The translations under genes were made by a program, and so were the position numbers. Below are positions 25,397 through 34,014 of a stretch of DNA of 64,000 nucleotides, piece after piece. Origin of the DNA: Pseudomonas sp. GGS8 (GTDB lineage: Bacteria; Pseudomonadota; Gammaproteobacteria; Pseudomonadales; Pseudomonadaceae); NCBI RefSeq assembly GCF_024168645.1, contig NZ_JALJWF010000001.1:4529501-4593500 (forward strand). Reading direction: 5' to 3'. Under the pieces are notes generated by a model. That model saw only the letters and a program-made list of their open reading frames with translations, searched no databases and was not told the origin of the DNA. Every line of letters starts with the position of its first letter. Within the stretch, counting starts at the first letter, position 1.

Positions 25397-27380
25397 GCGG
25401 GCCTGCCTGACGATCGGGGTCAGCACGCTGACTCCGACCTCAAACCAGACACTGCGCTTCGCGTACCTGGACGGCGCCGTGCTCGCCGCCCGTTCAATCG
25501 GCGACTGGGCGCTCCGCTCGGGCTTCGGCGCCGACAACGTGAGAATCGTCGACGACGGCCTCGCTGGCGATATTCCAGTCACCCGTGAACGGGTACAGCA
25601 AGCGGTCGATGAACTGTTTCCGAGTGGGGCGGAGGTGGTCGAGCAGTTGATCCTGGCGTTTTGCGGCCATGGCCTCACCGATGCGAATATCGGTTCGATC
25701 TCGTGGCTGTTCAGCGATTCCCTGCGCTTGAAGTACCGTGTTCTGGCCGACTTGTTCTACACCGAACTGTTACTGCATGGCGTCCAGCGCATCACACTGA
25801 TTACCGATGCATGCCGCGAAGCGCCGAAGAATATCGACCTGATGCGCCTCGATGCCGTGCGCGGGATCGTCGTGCAGGGCACACAAGTCGACAGCCCCAG
25901 GTTTGATCGTCTGGCCTCCTGCCAGGACGGACAACTCGGCTATATGGTGTCTGATCCGATGTCCGGCGCTCCCGGCAAGTGTGTGTTTTCTGGCGTGATC
26001 GCCGACGCGCTCTGGGGCATCGAGCCGGCCGCTATCATTGAGGGTGTGATCACCACGGAGACACTGGGCAAATGCGTGCGGTCGCGCACCACCGAGCGCG
26101 CGAAAGAGTATCGCCTGAAGCTCAACCCGCAATGCCTGGTCGATCCGGAACCGGCCGTGCTCTACAACGCCGCCAATCCACTACAGGGCGCTGCCGAATT
26201 GCAACCCTGGCCGCGTACGGGAAATGCCACCACCCTGGGCGCGGTCGAGGCGGTTGGCGCACCGGGTGCCGCCGAGCAAATTCTTGAGCGGGTGCATACC
26301 GACACAGACTTTCGCGAGCGGATTCTCGGCACCGGTTTTGGCTTCAAGGGGCGCGATCTGGCGGTGCCAGCCGACCACTTCATCACCATCCCCGACGACA
26401 GTAAGGATCTACTCCAGGATCTGTTCGAGCTGCGGCACCAGACCACTCACACGCCTGAAAAAACGCAAAAGGTACAGGCACTGGTTCAGCGACTGGAGGC
26501 CGATTCGGCTGCCGATGTCCGCAAGACTGCGGCTGGAGAGGTTCGGCGCAGGCTGGAGCAAGTCAACGATCCAGGCCGGGCGAACGTAATCGTCTGGGGC
26601 AATCAAGCGAGGCTTTTGTCCCGGGAGCCGATCGAACGACTGGACGCAACGCCCGGGTTCGAGACCTTCCGTATCAAGAGCGATCCGCAGGGGATGCCGG
26701 TGTTGGTCGAGTTGGCCGATGGCACATTCACACCGGTTGTTCCATACGATGACCTGTATGCCGTCGTGGCACCCAGTACCGCCGGCGACGTTTTCCAGGC
26801 CTATGGCATGCGCAATGCTCCCGAGAGCTATCAAGGGATGCTCGGCGCAATCGACGACTTCGCCGCCGGCCGACTCCAGGCCGACAGCATTGACCGGCTC
26901 GCCGCCGACCTACGGAACCAAAAGCACGCGGATCCCATGCTGGGGGTGATCTGCGCCTACCTGTATCGTGCCGTTGCCGACTACGACAGCATCCGTCGCA
27001 TGGCGTATTTTTATGTTGCCCATGACCAACCGGTGCCCTTTGACATCGCGCTGCTCGGGGCGATGCAAGTGACCCGAGAAGTGAAGGGTGCTCTGCAGCT
27101 GAATGTGCCGGCCGTGAAGGCGCGCCAACCCCGACCGGATGCGCCCGCACTCCCTGACTACGTCATGCAAGCAACCCCGGCCGTGCAGGCCTGGATCGGT
27201 GGGCGATGCCCGTGGCTGGGATTGGGGTGGGACTATGTCAAGGACCCGCGACCGGAATGGGCTGTGCTCGTTGAAGGACTTGCCGATTATGTCGGGATGG
27301 TTCGTCGTAGTGGGTCGACGGTGTTGCCTGATAAGGCTGCGTATGAGCTTGCAGCGGTTTGGAATCTTCAGTTGGGTTGA
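25389..27380 (+). CDS. Caspase-like (peptidase C14) protein
   Basis: The 663-residue protein has an N-terminal caspase-fold domain (residues 1-250) with the catalytic dyad His94 (LAFCGHG) and Cys142 (LITDACRE), the DxCR-type context of bacterial orthocaspases. The remaining 400 residues are unassigned; they contain an FELRHQTTHT stretch and a mostly helical C-terminal third. There is no signal peptide. ATG 25389 overlaps the DUF2182-like stop (ATGACTAG), so translation is coupled. One testable idea is proteolytic maturation of the tyrosinase; alternatives are a stress or death effector. Sequence alone does not decide. Confidence 0.78.
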   Translation: MTRRACLTIGVSTLTPTSNQTLRFAYLDGAVLAARSIGDWALRSGFGADNVRIVDDGLAGDIPVTRERVQQAVDELFPSGAEVVEQLILAFCGHGLTDANIGSISWLFSDSLRLKYRVLADLFYTELLLHGVQRITLITDACREAPKNIDLMRLDAVRGIVVQGTQVDSPRFDRLASCQDGQLGYMVSDPMSGAPGKCVFSGVIADALWGIEPAAIIEGVITTETLGKCVRSRTTERAKEYRLKLNPQCLVDPEPAVLYNAANPLQGAAELQPWPRTGNATTLGAVEAVGAPGAAEQILERVHTDTDFRERILGTGFGFKGRDLAVPADHFITIPDDSKDLLQDLFELRHQTTHTPEKTQKVQALVQRLEADSAADVRKTAAGEVRRRLEQVNDPGRANVIVWGNQARLLSREPIERLDATPGFETFRIKSDPQGMPVLVELADGTFTPVVPYDDLYAVVAPSTAGDVFQAYGMRNAPESYQGMLGAIDDFAAGRLQADSIDRLAADLRNQKHADPMLGVICAYLYRAVADYDSIRRMAYFYVAHDQPVPFDIALLGAMQVTREVKGALQLNVPAVKARQPRPDAPALPDYVMQATPAVQAWIGGRCPWLGLGWDYVKDPRPEWAVLVEGLADYVGMVRRSGSTVLPDKAAYELAAVWNLQLG

Positions 27381-27480
27381 GATGGACAATACCGGACGCC
27401 GGGCCAAAGTCTGCTACCCGTTGAATCCACAGCCAAAAGCGGGCGTTCGATTGCAGCAACACATCTACCTTCTTCATGTT

Positions 27481-27822
27481 TCAAGGCTGGTGACTGGGCT
27501 GGTTGGCCTGTCTACCGACGGCTCCGAATTCAACCGGGGTCTTTATGTAAAACAGGGAGATATCTTCGACCTCAAGTCGTTCAAACAGGCGAACGAACTC
27601 CTCTTCGGTCATTGCCAAGCGGATTTCGGTAGGTTGATCGGCCAGCTCAAAAAAATGCGAGGAATGCAGTTTCCCTGAATGCCCGAAGCCTTCGATACCC
27701 GTTGCCAGGGTGGCACCGCGTAAACCCATCTCTTTGGCCAGATCGACGAGCCATTCACCCAGCATTTTTCCGTGATGTCGACGGTTCTGTTGGGTAAAGA
27801 AAATCACCAAAAAGCCTTTCAT
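27481..27822 (-). CDS. DUF190 family protein (PII-like), linked to CrcB
   Basis: The 113-residue cytoplasmic protein starts at ATG 27822 and belongs to DUF190, with the typical segments KGFLVIFFTQQN, a Gly-Leu-Arg-Gly-Ala-Thr element (GLRGATLATGIEG) and a C-terminal strand. These proteins have a PII-like fold and may sense nucleotides. The family often accompanies the fluoride channel crcB; here it begins 14 bp after the crcB stop, so both are in one operon. Its role in fluoride tolerance is unknown. Confidence 0.82.
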   Translation of the reverse strand: MKGFLVIFFTQQNRRHHGKMLGEWLVDLAKEMGLRGATLATGIEGFGHSGKLHSSHFFELADQPTEIRLAMTEEEFVRLFERLEVEDISLFYIKTPVEFGAVGRQANQPSHQP

Positions 27823-27836
27823 GACTCATCACCTCT

Positions 27837-28220
27837 CTAGCGTGTGCCAATCAGTTGAAACGAAATAAGCCCCGCAACGGTCATCGCCAGTGAACCTGCC
27901 ACGTGTAGCAAAATGGCGCCAATTGCCCAAAGAAGCCTGCCTTCCTGAATCAAGGTGACAGTTTCGGCTGAAAACGTAGAAAAGGTTGTCAGGCCCCCAC
28001 AGAAGCCGGTGATGATCAGAAGTCGCCATTCAGGACTCAGTGATGGCGTTGCAGCCAGCCACGCAATCGCAAAACCAATGATGTATCCCCCGATCATGTT
28101 GGCAATCAGGGTTCCTGGCGGAACAGTCGGGAACAGGGCATTGAGTTTGATGCCCAGTAGCCAGCGTAACCAGGCCCCGAGGGATGCGCCGATAGCGATA
28201 ACGAGTAGTGATTTCAGCAT
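27837..28220 (-). CDS. crcB: Fluoride ion channel CrcB/Fluc
   Basis: The 127-residue protein has four membrane helices and the Fluc signatures: [13 protein letters not shown] at the N-terminus, [13 protein letters not shown] with the conserved Asn, and the sodium-site region [13 protein letters not shown]. It forms a dual-topology dimer that lets toxic fluoride leave the cell. It is transcribed with the DUF190 gene. A fluoride riboswitch in the upstream leader was looked for and not established. Confidence 0.92.
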   Translation of the reverse strand: MLKSLLVIAIGASLGAWLRWLLGIKLNALFPTVPPGTLIANMIGGYIIGFAIAWLAATPSLSPEWRLLIITGFCGGLTTFSTFSAETVTLIQEGRLLWAIGAILLHVAGSLAMTVAGLISFQLIGTR

Positions 28221-28435
28221 AGCTGTCCGTCTCCTAGCGGCATAAGCTGGCGGCTTCGACCGACCTTGGGCGGCAAACGCTTTTATGAAGAGATTTACGC
28301 CCGTCGATTCGATTGTGGGCTTTAATGTCTGTGCTTACTATGCAGCCACGTTAGCTTCGACTCCGGACGAAGGTGGATGCGCCTAACGGCGGGGTCAGGT
28401 TGCCATGCATTTGTCTAATCAAGGAAGAAACGACA

Positions 28436-29485
28436 TTGAAAATAGCTTTCGGCGTCCTGTTGTTCACCTGGCTGACTTCTATCGCATTCGCTGACGAGAA
28501 CCCTGTCGGCTTCCAATCTTCCACACTGGCGGACTCGCAAAATGACCGCGCACTGGAGATGGTCGTCTGGTACCCCGGTGCAACTACCGCAGCCACGCAA
28601 TTGATCGGCGATGATGCGGTGTTCGTCGGGGCTTCTGCCGTTCGTGACGCGCCGCCCGCTGCTGGCAAGCATCCATTGTTGGTGCTCTCCCACGGGTACA
28701 GAGGTAATTGGAGCAACCAGATCTGGCTTGCCAGTGCTCTGGCTCATAGGGGGTATATCGTCGCCGCAATCAATCACCCTGGCACCACCACTCATGACCG
28801 TAGCCCTCAAGCGGCGGCGCAGTTATGGCAGCGCCCCGTTGATTTACGCCGAGCCATAGATGCGGTCACGACTCAACCTGAAAAATTCGGCTTGGTCGCC
28901 AATGACCGAATTGCAGTAGTGGGCCATTCACTCGGTGGCTGGACCGCCCTGGAGATCGCCGGTGCTCGTTTCGATCCAGAGCGCTTCGCCCATGACTGCA
29001 AAGCCCACCCGCAGATATCAAGTTGCACTGTCTATGAAAAGATAAACCCCGCAAGCACCTCGGAATCAAAGGCCGCGTTGGCCACCGATTTGCGCGATAA
29101 ACGCGTCACTGCCGTGGTTACATTGGACCTGGGTCTTTCACGGGGCCTGACTGATGAAAGCCTGGCCGCGCTGCCGGTACCAACGCTGGTGATCGCTGCC
29201 GGTGTACCGTCGCGCGAGCTACCTGCTGAGTTGGAGTCTGCCAACCTGGCCAAACGCTTGCCAGCGGCGTCAAGCCGTTACGTCGAAATCAGCGACGCAA
29301 GCCATTTCAGCTTCTCGTCGATGTGCAAACCTGGCGCGCAGAAAATGCTCGAAGACGATGTACCAGGCGATGGCATCATTTGCCTGGATGGCGACGGCGG
29401 TCGCTCACGTGGGGTGATTCAACAGCAGATCACATCGCTGATAGCAGAGTTTCTTCAGTCATCCTACAAAGAAGAAAGTTTGTAA
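28436..29485 (+). CDS. Exported alpha/beta hydrolase
   Basis: The 349-residue protein starts at TTG 28436, supported by AAGGAA upstream and by a signal peptide that begins right there (KIAFGVLLFTWLTSIAFA, cleaved before DENP). The domain is an alpha/beta hydrolase of the PAF-acetylhydrolase/dienelactone-like group: LVLSHGYRGNWSNQ for the oxyanion region, nucleophile in VGHSLGG, and late acid and His residues (DASHFSFSS). A Cys pair in the cap is probable in the periplasm. The natural substrate is unknown. A terminator follows. Confidence 0.8.
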   Translation: MKIAFGVLLFTWLTSIAFADENPVGFQSSTLADSQNDRALEMVVWYPGATTAATQLIGDDAVFVGASAVRDAPPAAGKHPLLVLSHGYRGNWSNQIWLASALAHRGYIVAAINHPGTTTHDRSPQAAAQLWQRPVDLRRAIDAVTTQPEKFGLVANDRIAVVGHSLGGWTALEIAGARFDPERFAHDCKAHPQISSCTVYEKINPASTSESKAALATDLRDKRVTAVVTLDLGLSRGLTDESLAALPVPTLVIAAGVPSRELPAELESANLAKRLPAASSRYVEISDASHFSFSSMCKPGAQKMLEDDVPGDGIICLDGDGGRSRGVIQQQITSLIAEFLQSSYKEESL

Positions 29486-29501
29486 AGTCGTGGTACGGGA
29501 A

Positions 29502-29538
29502 CTGCTGCAGCTCAACAAAAAAACGCTGTAGCAGTTTT
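29502..29538 (+). terminator. Rho-independent terminator
   Basis: CTGCTGCAGC pairs with GCTGTAGCAG (one mismatch), loop of 13 bases, followed by TTTT. Confidence 0.75.
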
Positions 29539-29620
29539 GGCGTCCGCGCAATCTGTCAGATCGGTTGGGCAGGGAAGTGGGCTCTGCGGCGGAAGCGGTC
29601 GGTCGCGAAGGCTACGTAGA

Positions 29621-29782
29621 TCAGCTCTCAGCGCAAGTGATTGAGTCCTGACCGGCTTCAGCCGCCAGCTTCAATCGGTCAGCTTTACTAATGTATTTAG
29701 TCTTGCTTTTCGGTGCCAATTTGGCGCTGGCCTTTTTGGCGTTAGCCTTTAATAACTGATTTATTTTTTTACGACGATTCAT
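29621..29782 (-). CDS. DUF2986 family small basic protein
   Basis: A 53-residue protein is encoded from ATG 29782: MNRRKKINQLLKANAKKA, then an Ala/Lys-rich stretch and KYISKADRLKLAAE. This matches the DUF2986 family: MNRRKKINQ start and YISKADRxKLA end. The product is very basic and could bind RNA or the ribosome, but no function is known. The ribosome binding site is weak. It is convergent with the alpha/beta hydrolase gene. Confidence 0.8.
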   Translation of the reverse strand: MNRRKKINQLLKANAKKASAKLAPKSKTKYISKADRLKLAAEAGQDSITCAES

Positions 29783-29797
29783 GTTTTCTGCTCGAGT

Positions 29798-29990
29798 TGT
29801 CAGTGCTTGAATGATACCAGCTTAAAATTTCCAGTAAAAAATGATACCGGTTGCGGTGACCTGCGGATTCCACACCGTCCGCAGTGGCCGTTGCCGCGGG
29901 AACTTCAGGGTACTGGCCAGGGTCCATGGGGGCCCTATATCGCAGATGCTGAGCAGCGCTGGTGGCCTGTTTGACGACAGTGCCGTCCGA
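29798..29990 (+). mobile_element. Possible terminal remnant of an IS21-family element
   Basis: The segment begins TGTCAGTGCTTGAATGATACC and has repeated words AATGATACC(A/G)G at about 29810 and 29847, like the multiple terminal repeats of IS21-family elements. The sequence after it, up to the TPR gene, looks like degraded transposase-operon DNA and has no intact frame. Assignment is by pattern only. Confidence 0.4.
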
Positions 29991-30012
29991 GATCAGCCGA
30001 GTCCGCCCCCTG

Positions 30013-30735
30013 ATGCCAACCAAGAATTTTCTGCCGGGTCTTATCCTGGCGTTCTGCGTCGTCGCCTCGCTTTGTTCGGTTGCTGCCGAGCGAAGGGCGC
30101 CCTCGCAAAGTAACAGCGCATCAACCACTCTGATCGAAACCGCCTCGCGGCAGTATGGAGAGGGTCAGTTGGACCAGGCCGCTGCCACGCTGGAGCGAGC
30201 CCTGCATATCCAGCCGAACAATCCCGCGACGCTGCATTACCTCGGTGTGTTGCGTCTTCAGCAGGGGCAGTACCAGCAGGCTGAAACGTTGGCGGTGCGC
30301 TCGAACATGAGGGTTGGTAGCAACGTAGCGTTACGCAACCGCAACTACCAATTGATCCAGGCGGCGCAGCAGGCCAAGGATTCGAGCACTTCACCCAACG
30401 CTAAAGAGGACCAGATCGCAGTACAGAAGGGGCTCGAAGAGGAGGCCCAAAGGCTGCGCGAAGCAGAAATGGCCGCTGCTGAACAATCCACTCCGGACTC
30501 CGGGCGCGACGCTGGCAACTTCGCTCGCACAATGCCCGAAGGAGAATTGCAATCGACTTCTGCCGAGCCGGCGCCCGCGCACGATGGCGTTGAGATTCCC
30601 CGCGGCCATTGGCCGCCTCCGGGGAAATGCCGAATCTGGTTTCCTAATCGCCCGCCCGGGCATCAGCCCCCACCCGGCAAATGCAAGAAGCTGCGGCATC
30701 GGGTTCCGTTGGGAGCCTATCTGGTGCACGGTTGA
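30013..30735 (+). CDS. Exported TPR-containing protein with Pro/Gly/His-rich tail
   Basis: The product is about 240 residues from ATG 30013; no clear ribosome binding site is seen, so the start is tentative. It has a signal peptide (LAFCVVASLCSVAA), one to two tetratricopeptide units (residues about 45-100: YGEGQLDQAAATLERALHIQ, then ATLHYLGVLRLQQGQYQQAE), a Gln/Glu/Ala-rich helical region, and a tail with two GHxPPPGKC repeats, of a kind also seen in other Pseudomonas envelope proteins. It probably acts as a periplasmic or cell-surface assembly factor; no partner is visible. Confidence 0.68.
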   Translation: MPTKNFLPGLILAFCVVASLCSVAAERRAPSQSNSASTTLIETASRQYGEGQLDQAAATLERALHIQPNNPATLHYLGVLRLQQGQYQQAETLAVRSNMRVGSNVALRNRNYQLIQAAQQAKDSSTSPNAKEDQIAVQKGLEEEAQRLREAEMAAAEQSTPDSGRDAGNFARTMPEGELQSTSAEPAPAHDGVEIPRGHWPPPGKCRIWFPNRPPGHQPPPGKCKKLRHRVPLGAYLVHG

Positions 30736-30822
30736 GCGACGGTCCAGCTTCGACCGTCGCGTCACATTGAATGGTCACATTTTCCGTCTGTTCCGCCATT
30801 CGCAGGTTGGCGGAGCATCGCA

Positions 30823-31221
30823 CTAGCGACGATAGTAGCGGTGATCGTCCTCGTAGCGGTGCTGCATGGGCCGATCCTCGTGGCGCTCCCAATAACGATG
30901 GCGTTCAGCTTCTCGACGGGCTTGCTCTCTACGCCACTGTTCTCTACGCCAGTCGTCTCGGCGCCAATCGTCTCTACGATCGTGCCAACGGCCGTCATGC
31001 CAGTATCGGTCATCATGGGCCAGCAAGGGACCTGGCTGTTTGCCAGCCATACTGGCCAAGGTTGGCCAAGGGTTGCCAGCGGCCTCGACCGGAGCTTGAA
31101 CGGCTGCCACTTCAGTTGCGAAAACAGGGGTTGAGGTCTTCATTTGTGTTGCTGATGCGGAGCCCACCGCCGCGAGCGCGAACAGGCCGAAGAGCACCCT
31201 CCGTGGGTCATGGAATTTCAT
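30823..31221 (-). CDS. Exported Arg/Asp/Trp-rich low-complexity protein
   Basis: The 132-residue protein starts at ATG 31221 with a signal peptide cleaved near ASA-TQM. The last 60 residues are low-complexity, with repeated RRDDWRRDDW and RREQ-type units, then His/Tyr/Arg-rich sequence (RYWERHEDRP). The architecture, a signal peptide followed by a disordered charged tail, is common in Pseudomonas and resembles the smaller lipoprotein at 15241. It is convergent with the TPR gene. Function unknown. Confidence 0.65.
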   Translation of the reverse strand: MKFHDPRRVLFGLFALAAVGSASATQMKTSTPVFATEVAAVQAPVEAAGNPWPTLASMAGKQPGPLLAHDDRYWHDGRWHDRRDDWRRDDWRREQWRREQARREAERHRYWERHEDRPMQHRYEDDHRYYRR

Positions 31222-31553
31222 GAGCGAAGACAACCTCTGATTGACAATGGATGTGTGGCCATCTGACTGCGGGAAGCCTGCGAGGTCGCGCTTACCGAGG
31301 ATGTGCCTGTCCACATAGACCGATAAATAAAGAAAAGTTCTCGGATGCCAAGGTGAGGAAGAGTCCATCCCATTGCTTCTGGCCGATTTGTGGCGGTCAC
31401 GACTGACGGCAATCGACCCGTTTTCTGCCTTCTCGGCATAGGCGGCCATGGCTCAGCATCAACCTGCACAAATCTTCTAAACGTCCTATTCAAAAGCGCG
31501 GTAATTTAGTCGCCCGCACAGTTCAAAACTGAACCCTACCTCTGGAGCCTTCC
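31222..31553. other. Intergenic region with a dispersed repeat
   Basis: It contains one copy of the GGCCGATT dispersed repeat (31381-31420). No promoter for the AraC gene is evident. TTTATCGGTC near 31318 and other short A/T segments are the only remaining features. Confidence 0.4.
31381..31420 (+). repeat. Dispersed 40-bp palindromic repeat, copy 1
   Basis: GGCCGATTTGTGGCGGTCAC... to AATCGACCCG. The consensus of three copies is GGCCGATTTCTGCC with an inverse GAAATCGACCCA, so each copy can fold. Others are at 33307-33345 and 34167-34206. Confidence 0.6.
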
Positions 31554-32390
31554 GTGGATAAACGCAACTGGATTGAGCTGTCCCAGGATGCCGATACCGG
31601 GATTGAATCGATTCGTGCCCATTTTCAGGGGCATGCCTACGATCCGCACTGGCATGACAGTTTTCTGGTGGGGGTCACCGAACAGGGGGTGCAGCAGTTC
31701 AATTGCCGACGCGTTCGCCATCTTAGTACGCCGGGCAAGGTATTCATGCTGGAGCCGGGGGAAATCCACGATGGGCATGCGCCGACCGAGGAAGGGTTTA
31801 CTTATTCCATGCTCTACCTCGATCCTCACTGGCTTGAACGGGAGTTGCATGCGTTGTTCGAGCACGCGCCGGCCAACAGTCAGCCGGGCTTTGCCGACAC
31901 CCTGAGCCAGGATCCGCGCCTGGCCACTGCCATTTATCAAGCTTTCCACGTGCTCCACGAGGGTGACTTGCGCATCGTGCGTCAGAGCGCCATCGATACC
32001 TTGTTGGGGGCGCTCACTTGCCACCTTGATTGGCGCAAGCGGCGGGCCGTTGATCCGCGTCTGCCGTTGGTGGCCCAGGTTGCGCGTGACTATCTGCATG
32101 CCCATGTCTACGAGGACATCGGGCTGGATGATCTGGCTCAAGCCTGTGGTGTTGATCGCTTTCGCCTGACGCGGGCCTTCAAGGCAGCCTTTGGAATGGC
32201 GCCTCATGCTTATCTGATTCAGCTGCGCCTGGCCAAGGCGCGGCAGCTACTGGCGCGGGGCGAGTCGCCGGCGCAGGTGGCCAGTGCTCTCGGGTTTTCC
32301 GATCAAAGCCATATGGGGCGCTGGTTCCGCCGTGCCTACCAGCTCACGCCAGCGGACTACCGCAAGCGCTGCTCAAACCTTCCAGACTGA
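31554..32390 (+). CDS. AraC-family transcriptional regulator
   Basis: The 278-residue protein starts at GTG 31554 with TGGAG upstream. The N-terminal ~120 residues are a cupin-type AraC ligand-binding domain (HWHDSFLVGVTEQG, then PGEIHDGHAP) and the C-terminal ~100 residues hold two helix-turn-helix motifs (IGLDDLAQACGVDRFRLTRAF and SPAQVASALGFSDQSHMGRWF). The gene directly precedes a short upstream ORF and a LysE-family exporter, so it probably controls that exporter in response to an amino acid. Confidence 0.88.
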   Translation: MDKRNWIELSQDADTGIESIRAHFQGHAYDPHWHDSFLVGVTEQGVQQFNCRRVRHLSTPGKVFMLEPGEIHDGHAPTEEGFTYSMLYLDPHWLERELHALFEHAPANSQPGFADTLSQDPRLATAIYQAFHVLHEGDLRIVRQSAIDTLLGALTCHLDWRKRRAVDPRLPLVAQVARDYLHAHVYEDIGLDDLAQACGVDRFRLTRAFKAAFGMAPHAYLIQLRLAKARQLLARGESPAQVASALGFSDQSHMGRWFRRAYQLTPADYRKRCSNLPD

Positions 32391-32441
32391 ATCCAGCTGA
32401 CCCGCGACCATGGTCTCCTATCTGATCAAGGAGTCCATGCC

Positions 32442-32495
32442 ATGTCTTTTTCGCTGTTCTTTACTGCCCCTTCGATGTGTCCTCAGGGAGTCTGA
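32442..32495 (+). CDS. 17-codon upstream ORF before the LysE exporter
   Basis: ATG 32442 is preceded by AAGGAG at 32428-32433 with 8-base spacing, and the frame ends with TGA 3 bases before the exporter start. The peptide is MSFSLFFTAPSMCPQGV. Such a short, well-initiated frame could couple or regulate translation of the exporter. No terminator-like alternative structure is visible, and it may be fortuitous. Confidence 0.4.
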   Translation: MSFSLFFTAPSMCPQGV

Positions 32496-32498
32496 GCC

Positions 32499-33095
32499 AT
32501 GGAATCGCTATTGCCTTTCCTGCTGTTTGCGTTCGTTGCCTCGATCACTCCGGGGCCGACCAATATTCTGGTGCTGAGCCACAGTTCGCGGTGGGGGCTG
32601 GGCGCTACGCTGCCGATCATTATTGGCGCATGCGTGGCGGCGGCGCTGATTGTGTTTGCAGTCGGGCTCGGCGTGGGCGAGACGCTGCTGCGGTTTCCAC
32701 GAGTGCAGCAAGCGATGGCCTGGGCCGGGGTGCTCTGGTTGAGTTGGCTGGCCTGGCAGATCTTTCAAAGCGCGCCACCGTCTCTGAATCCAGCTACCCC
32801 GCGCGACGAGGGTCTGAGCGTGTTCGGTGCCGCCACCCTGCAATTGCTCAACCCCAAAGTCTGGATGATGGCGGTGGCGGTGGTGAGCGTGTTTGCCGGT
32901 GGCGGCGACAAGGCCATGCGGCTGGTGTTGTTGTCGCTGGTGTTTCTGTTCGTCTCCTTGCCATGCATGACCCTGTGGGCGTTGCTCGGCGTGGGTAGTG
33001 CTCGGTTTTTTGGTTCGCCACAGGCGTTCAAACGCGTGAACCATGCACTGGCTTTTTTGCTGCTGGCGTCGGCCTGGTTGACCGTGCTGGTGTAG
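32499..33095 (+). CDS. LysE/RhtB-family amino-acid exporter
   Basis: The 198-residue protein has about six membrane helices and the LysE/RhtB signatures: SITPGPTNILVLSHSSRWGLG near residue 15 and LQLLNPKVWMMAVAVVSVF near 112. These transporters expel amino acids such as homoserine, threonine or lysine. The start ATG 32499 has CAGGGAG 8 bases upstream. It is transcribed after the AraC regulator. Substrate is not predictable from sequence; a threonine-related hydrolase regulator sits nearby at 33391-34074. Confidence 0.88.
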   Translation: MESLLPFLLFAFVASITPGPTNILVLSHSSRWGLGATLPIIIGACVAAALIVFAVGLGVGETLLRFPRVQQAMAWAGVLWLSWLAWQIFQSAPPSLNPATPRDEGLSVFGAATLQLLNPKVWMMAVAVVSVFAGGGDKAMRLVLLSLVFLFVSLPCMTLWALLGVGSARFFGSPQAFKRVNHALAFLLLASAWLTVLV

Positions 33096-33306
33096 GTCGA
33101 ACATTGCCTGGGCAGGGCGCTTTAATCAGCAGCCAGCCCCCCGCCAGATCTTGGGGGGAAGAAGGCCTGTATGGAGAAATGGCGGGCAGAATGCGTTCGT
33201 ACAGAGACTTCAAGGGGGTATTGCCAGGCCGACTGTAGTCTCGATTGTTCAGTAACGTTCTGGTTCTGACCGTTTTACTTGCTCTAAATCGTTTTTACAC
33301 AGCTTC

Positions 33307-33345
33307 GGCCGATTTCTGCTCGTCTCGACTGACCGAAATCGACCC
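33307..33345 (+). repeat. Dispersed 40-bp palindromic repeat, copy 2
   Basis: GGCCGATTTCTGCTCGTCTC... to GAAATCGACC. The left half GGCCGATTTC is nearly the reverse complement of the right half. It lies downstream of the cysteine hydrolase gene. Confidence 0.6.
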
Positions 33346-33390
33346 AAGCGGACAGATCGGCCCTGACTCGGACCGGTCTGTCGATGGCGG

Positions 33391-33909
33391 TTAGAAACAC
33401 CAGTCCTCAGCATGTACGACACGACAAAATGGTCCCGCCAGGGTCGCATTGTGATGAGCGATAATCTCTTCGGCCTTCAGTGCAGGGGTGTCGTTGCAGG
33501 TATGACCATCGGCGATCAGCACTGCATCGAATCCGAGATCTCGTGCAGCGCGGCAAGTGCTGTCGACACAGTATTGGGTCTTCATTCCAGCAATGACCAC
33601 GCCCTGAGTTCCACAAGCCCGTAGCTGATCGGCCAGAGCTGTCTTGGCGAAGGCGTTGGGTCGGCTTTTCTCGAAGATCACTTCGTCGCCCTGCAGCTCC
33701 AGTTCCTGCACCAGGTGCGTCAACGGACTTCCAGACTCGATAGGCGAACCAGGTGGACCAATATGGCGTGCGAGAAAAATCGGCGCGCCTGCACGCCGGG
33801 CTTTACTCAGCAGGTTATTCAACGTGTCTAGCAGCGCTTCGCCAGCCCATGGTTTTTCCGGACCATGAAACAACCCAACCTGCATATCGAGAATCAACAG
33901 TGCATACAT
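33391..33909 (-). CDS. Isochorismatase-like cysteine hydrolase
   Basis: The 172-residue protein has the family fold and the probable catalytic triad Asp8 (LILDMQ), Lys81 (EKSRPNAF) and Cys114 (GMKTQYCVDSTCR). Members cleave isochorismate, nicotinamide, N-carbamoyl or biuret-type compounds; the substrate is not evident. ATG 33909 has AAGGAAAAG upstream. The gene is alone on its strand. Its leader carries a short peptide with a Thr run followed by a terminator hairpin, suggesting attenuation by threonine supply, which would make the enzyme part of amino-acid metabolism. Confidence 0.85.
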   Translation of the reverse strand: MYALLILDMQVGLFHGPEKPWAGEALLDTLNNLLSKARRAGAPIFLARHIGPPGSPIESGSPLTHLVQELELQGDEVIFEKSRPNAFAKTALADQLRACGTQGVVIAGMKTQYCVDSTCRAARDLGFDAVLIADGHTCNDTPALKAEEIIAHHNATLAGPFCRVVHAEDWCF

Positions 33910-33944
33910 AGTGCTTTTCCTTGCGTTTTGGCCAGCGACACAAG

Positions 33945-33982
33945 GGCAAAAGAAAGGCCCTATCCATCACTGGCGGGCCTTT
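33945..33982 (-). terminator. Leader terminator (putative attenuator) before the cysteine hydrolase
   Basis: On the minus strand AAAGGCCC (33975-33982) pairs perfectly with GGGCCTTT (33953-33960), followed by CTTTTG. The U run is interrupted. It lies after the Thr-rich leader peptide and 36 bases before the hydrolase start. Confidence 0.65.
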
Positions 33983-34014
33983 GAAGTTCGTGCGTTATTG
34001 GCTCACGACACCTC

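Noticed and set aside
28221..28290. Fluoride riboswitch upstream of crcB
   Set aside because: The leader has a GCCGCC...TAGGAG segment distantly like the conserved end of the crcB motif, but the 5' half (GGCGATG...CGCC) is not convincing. A covariance-model search with the crcB motif would decide it.
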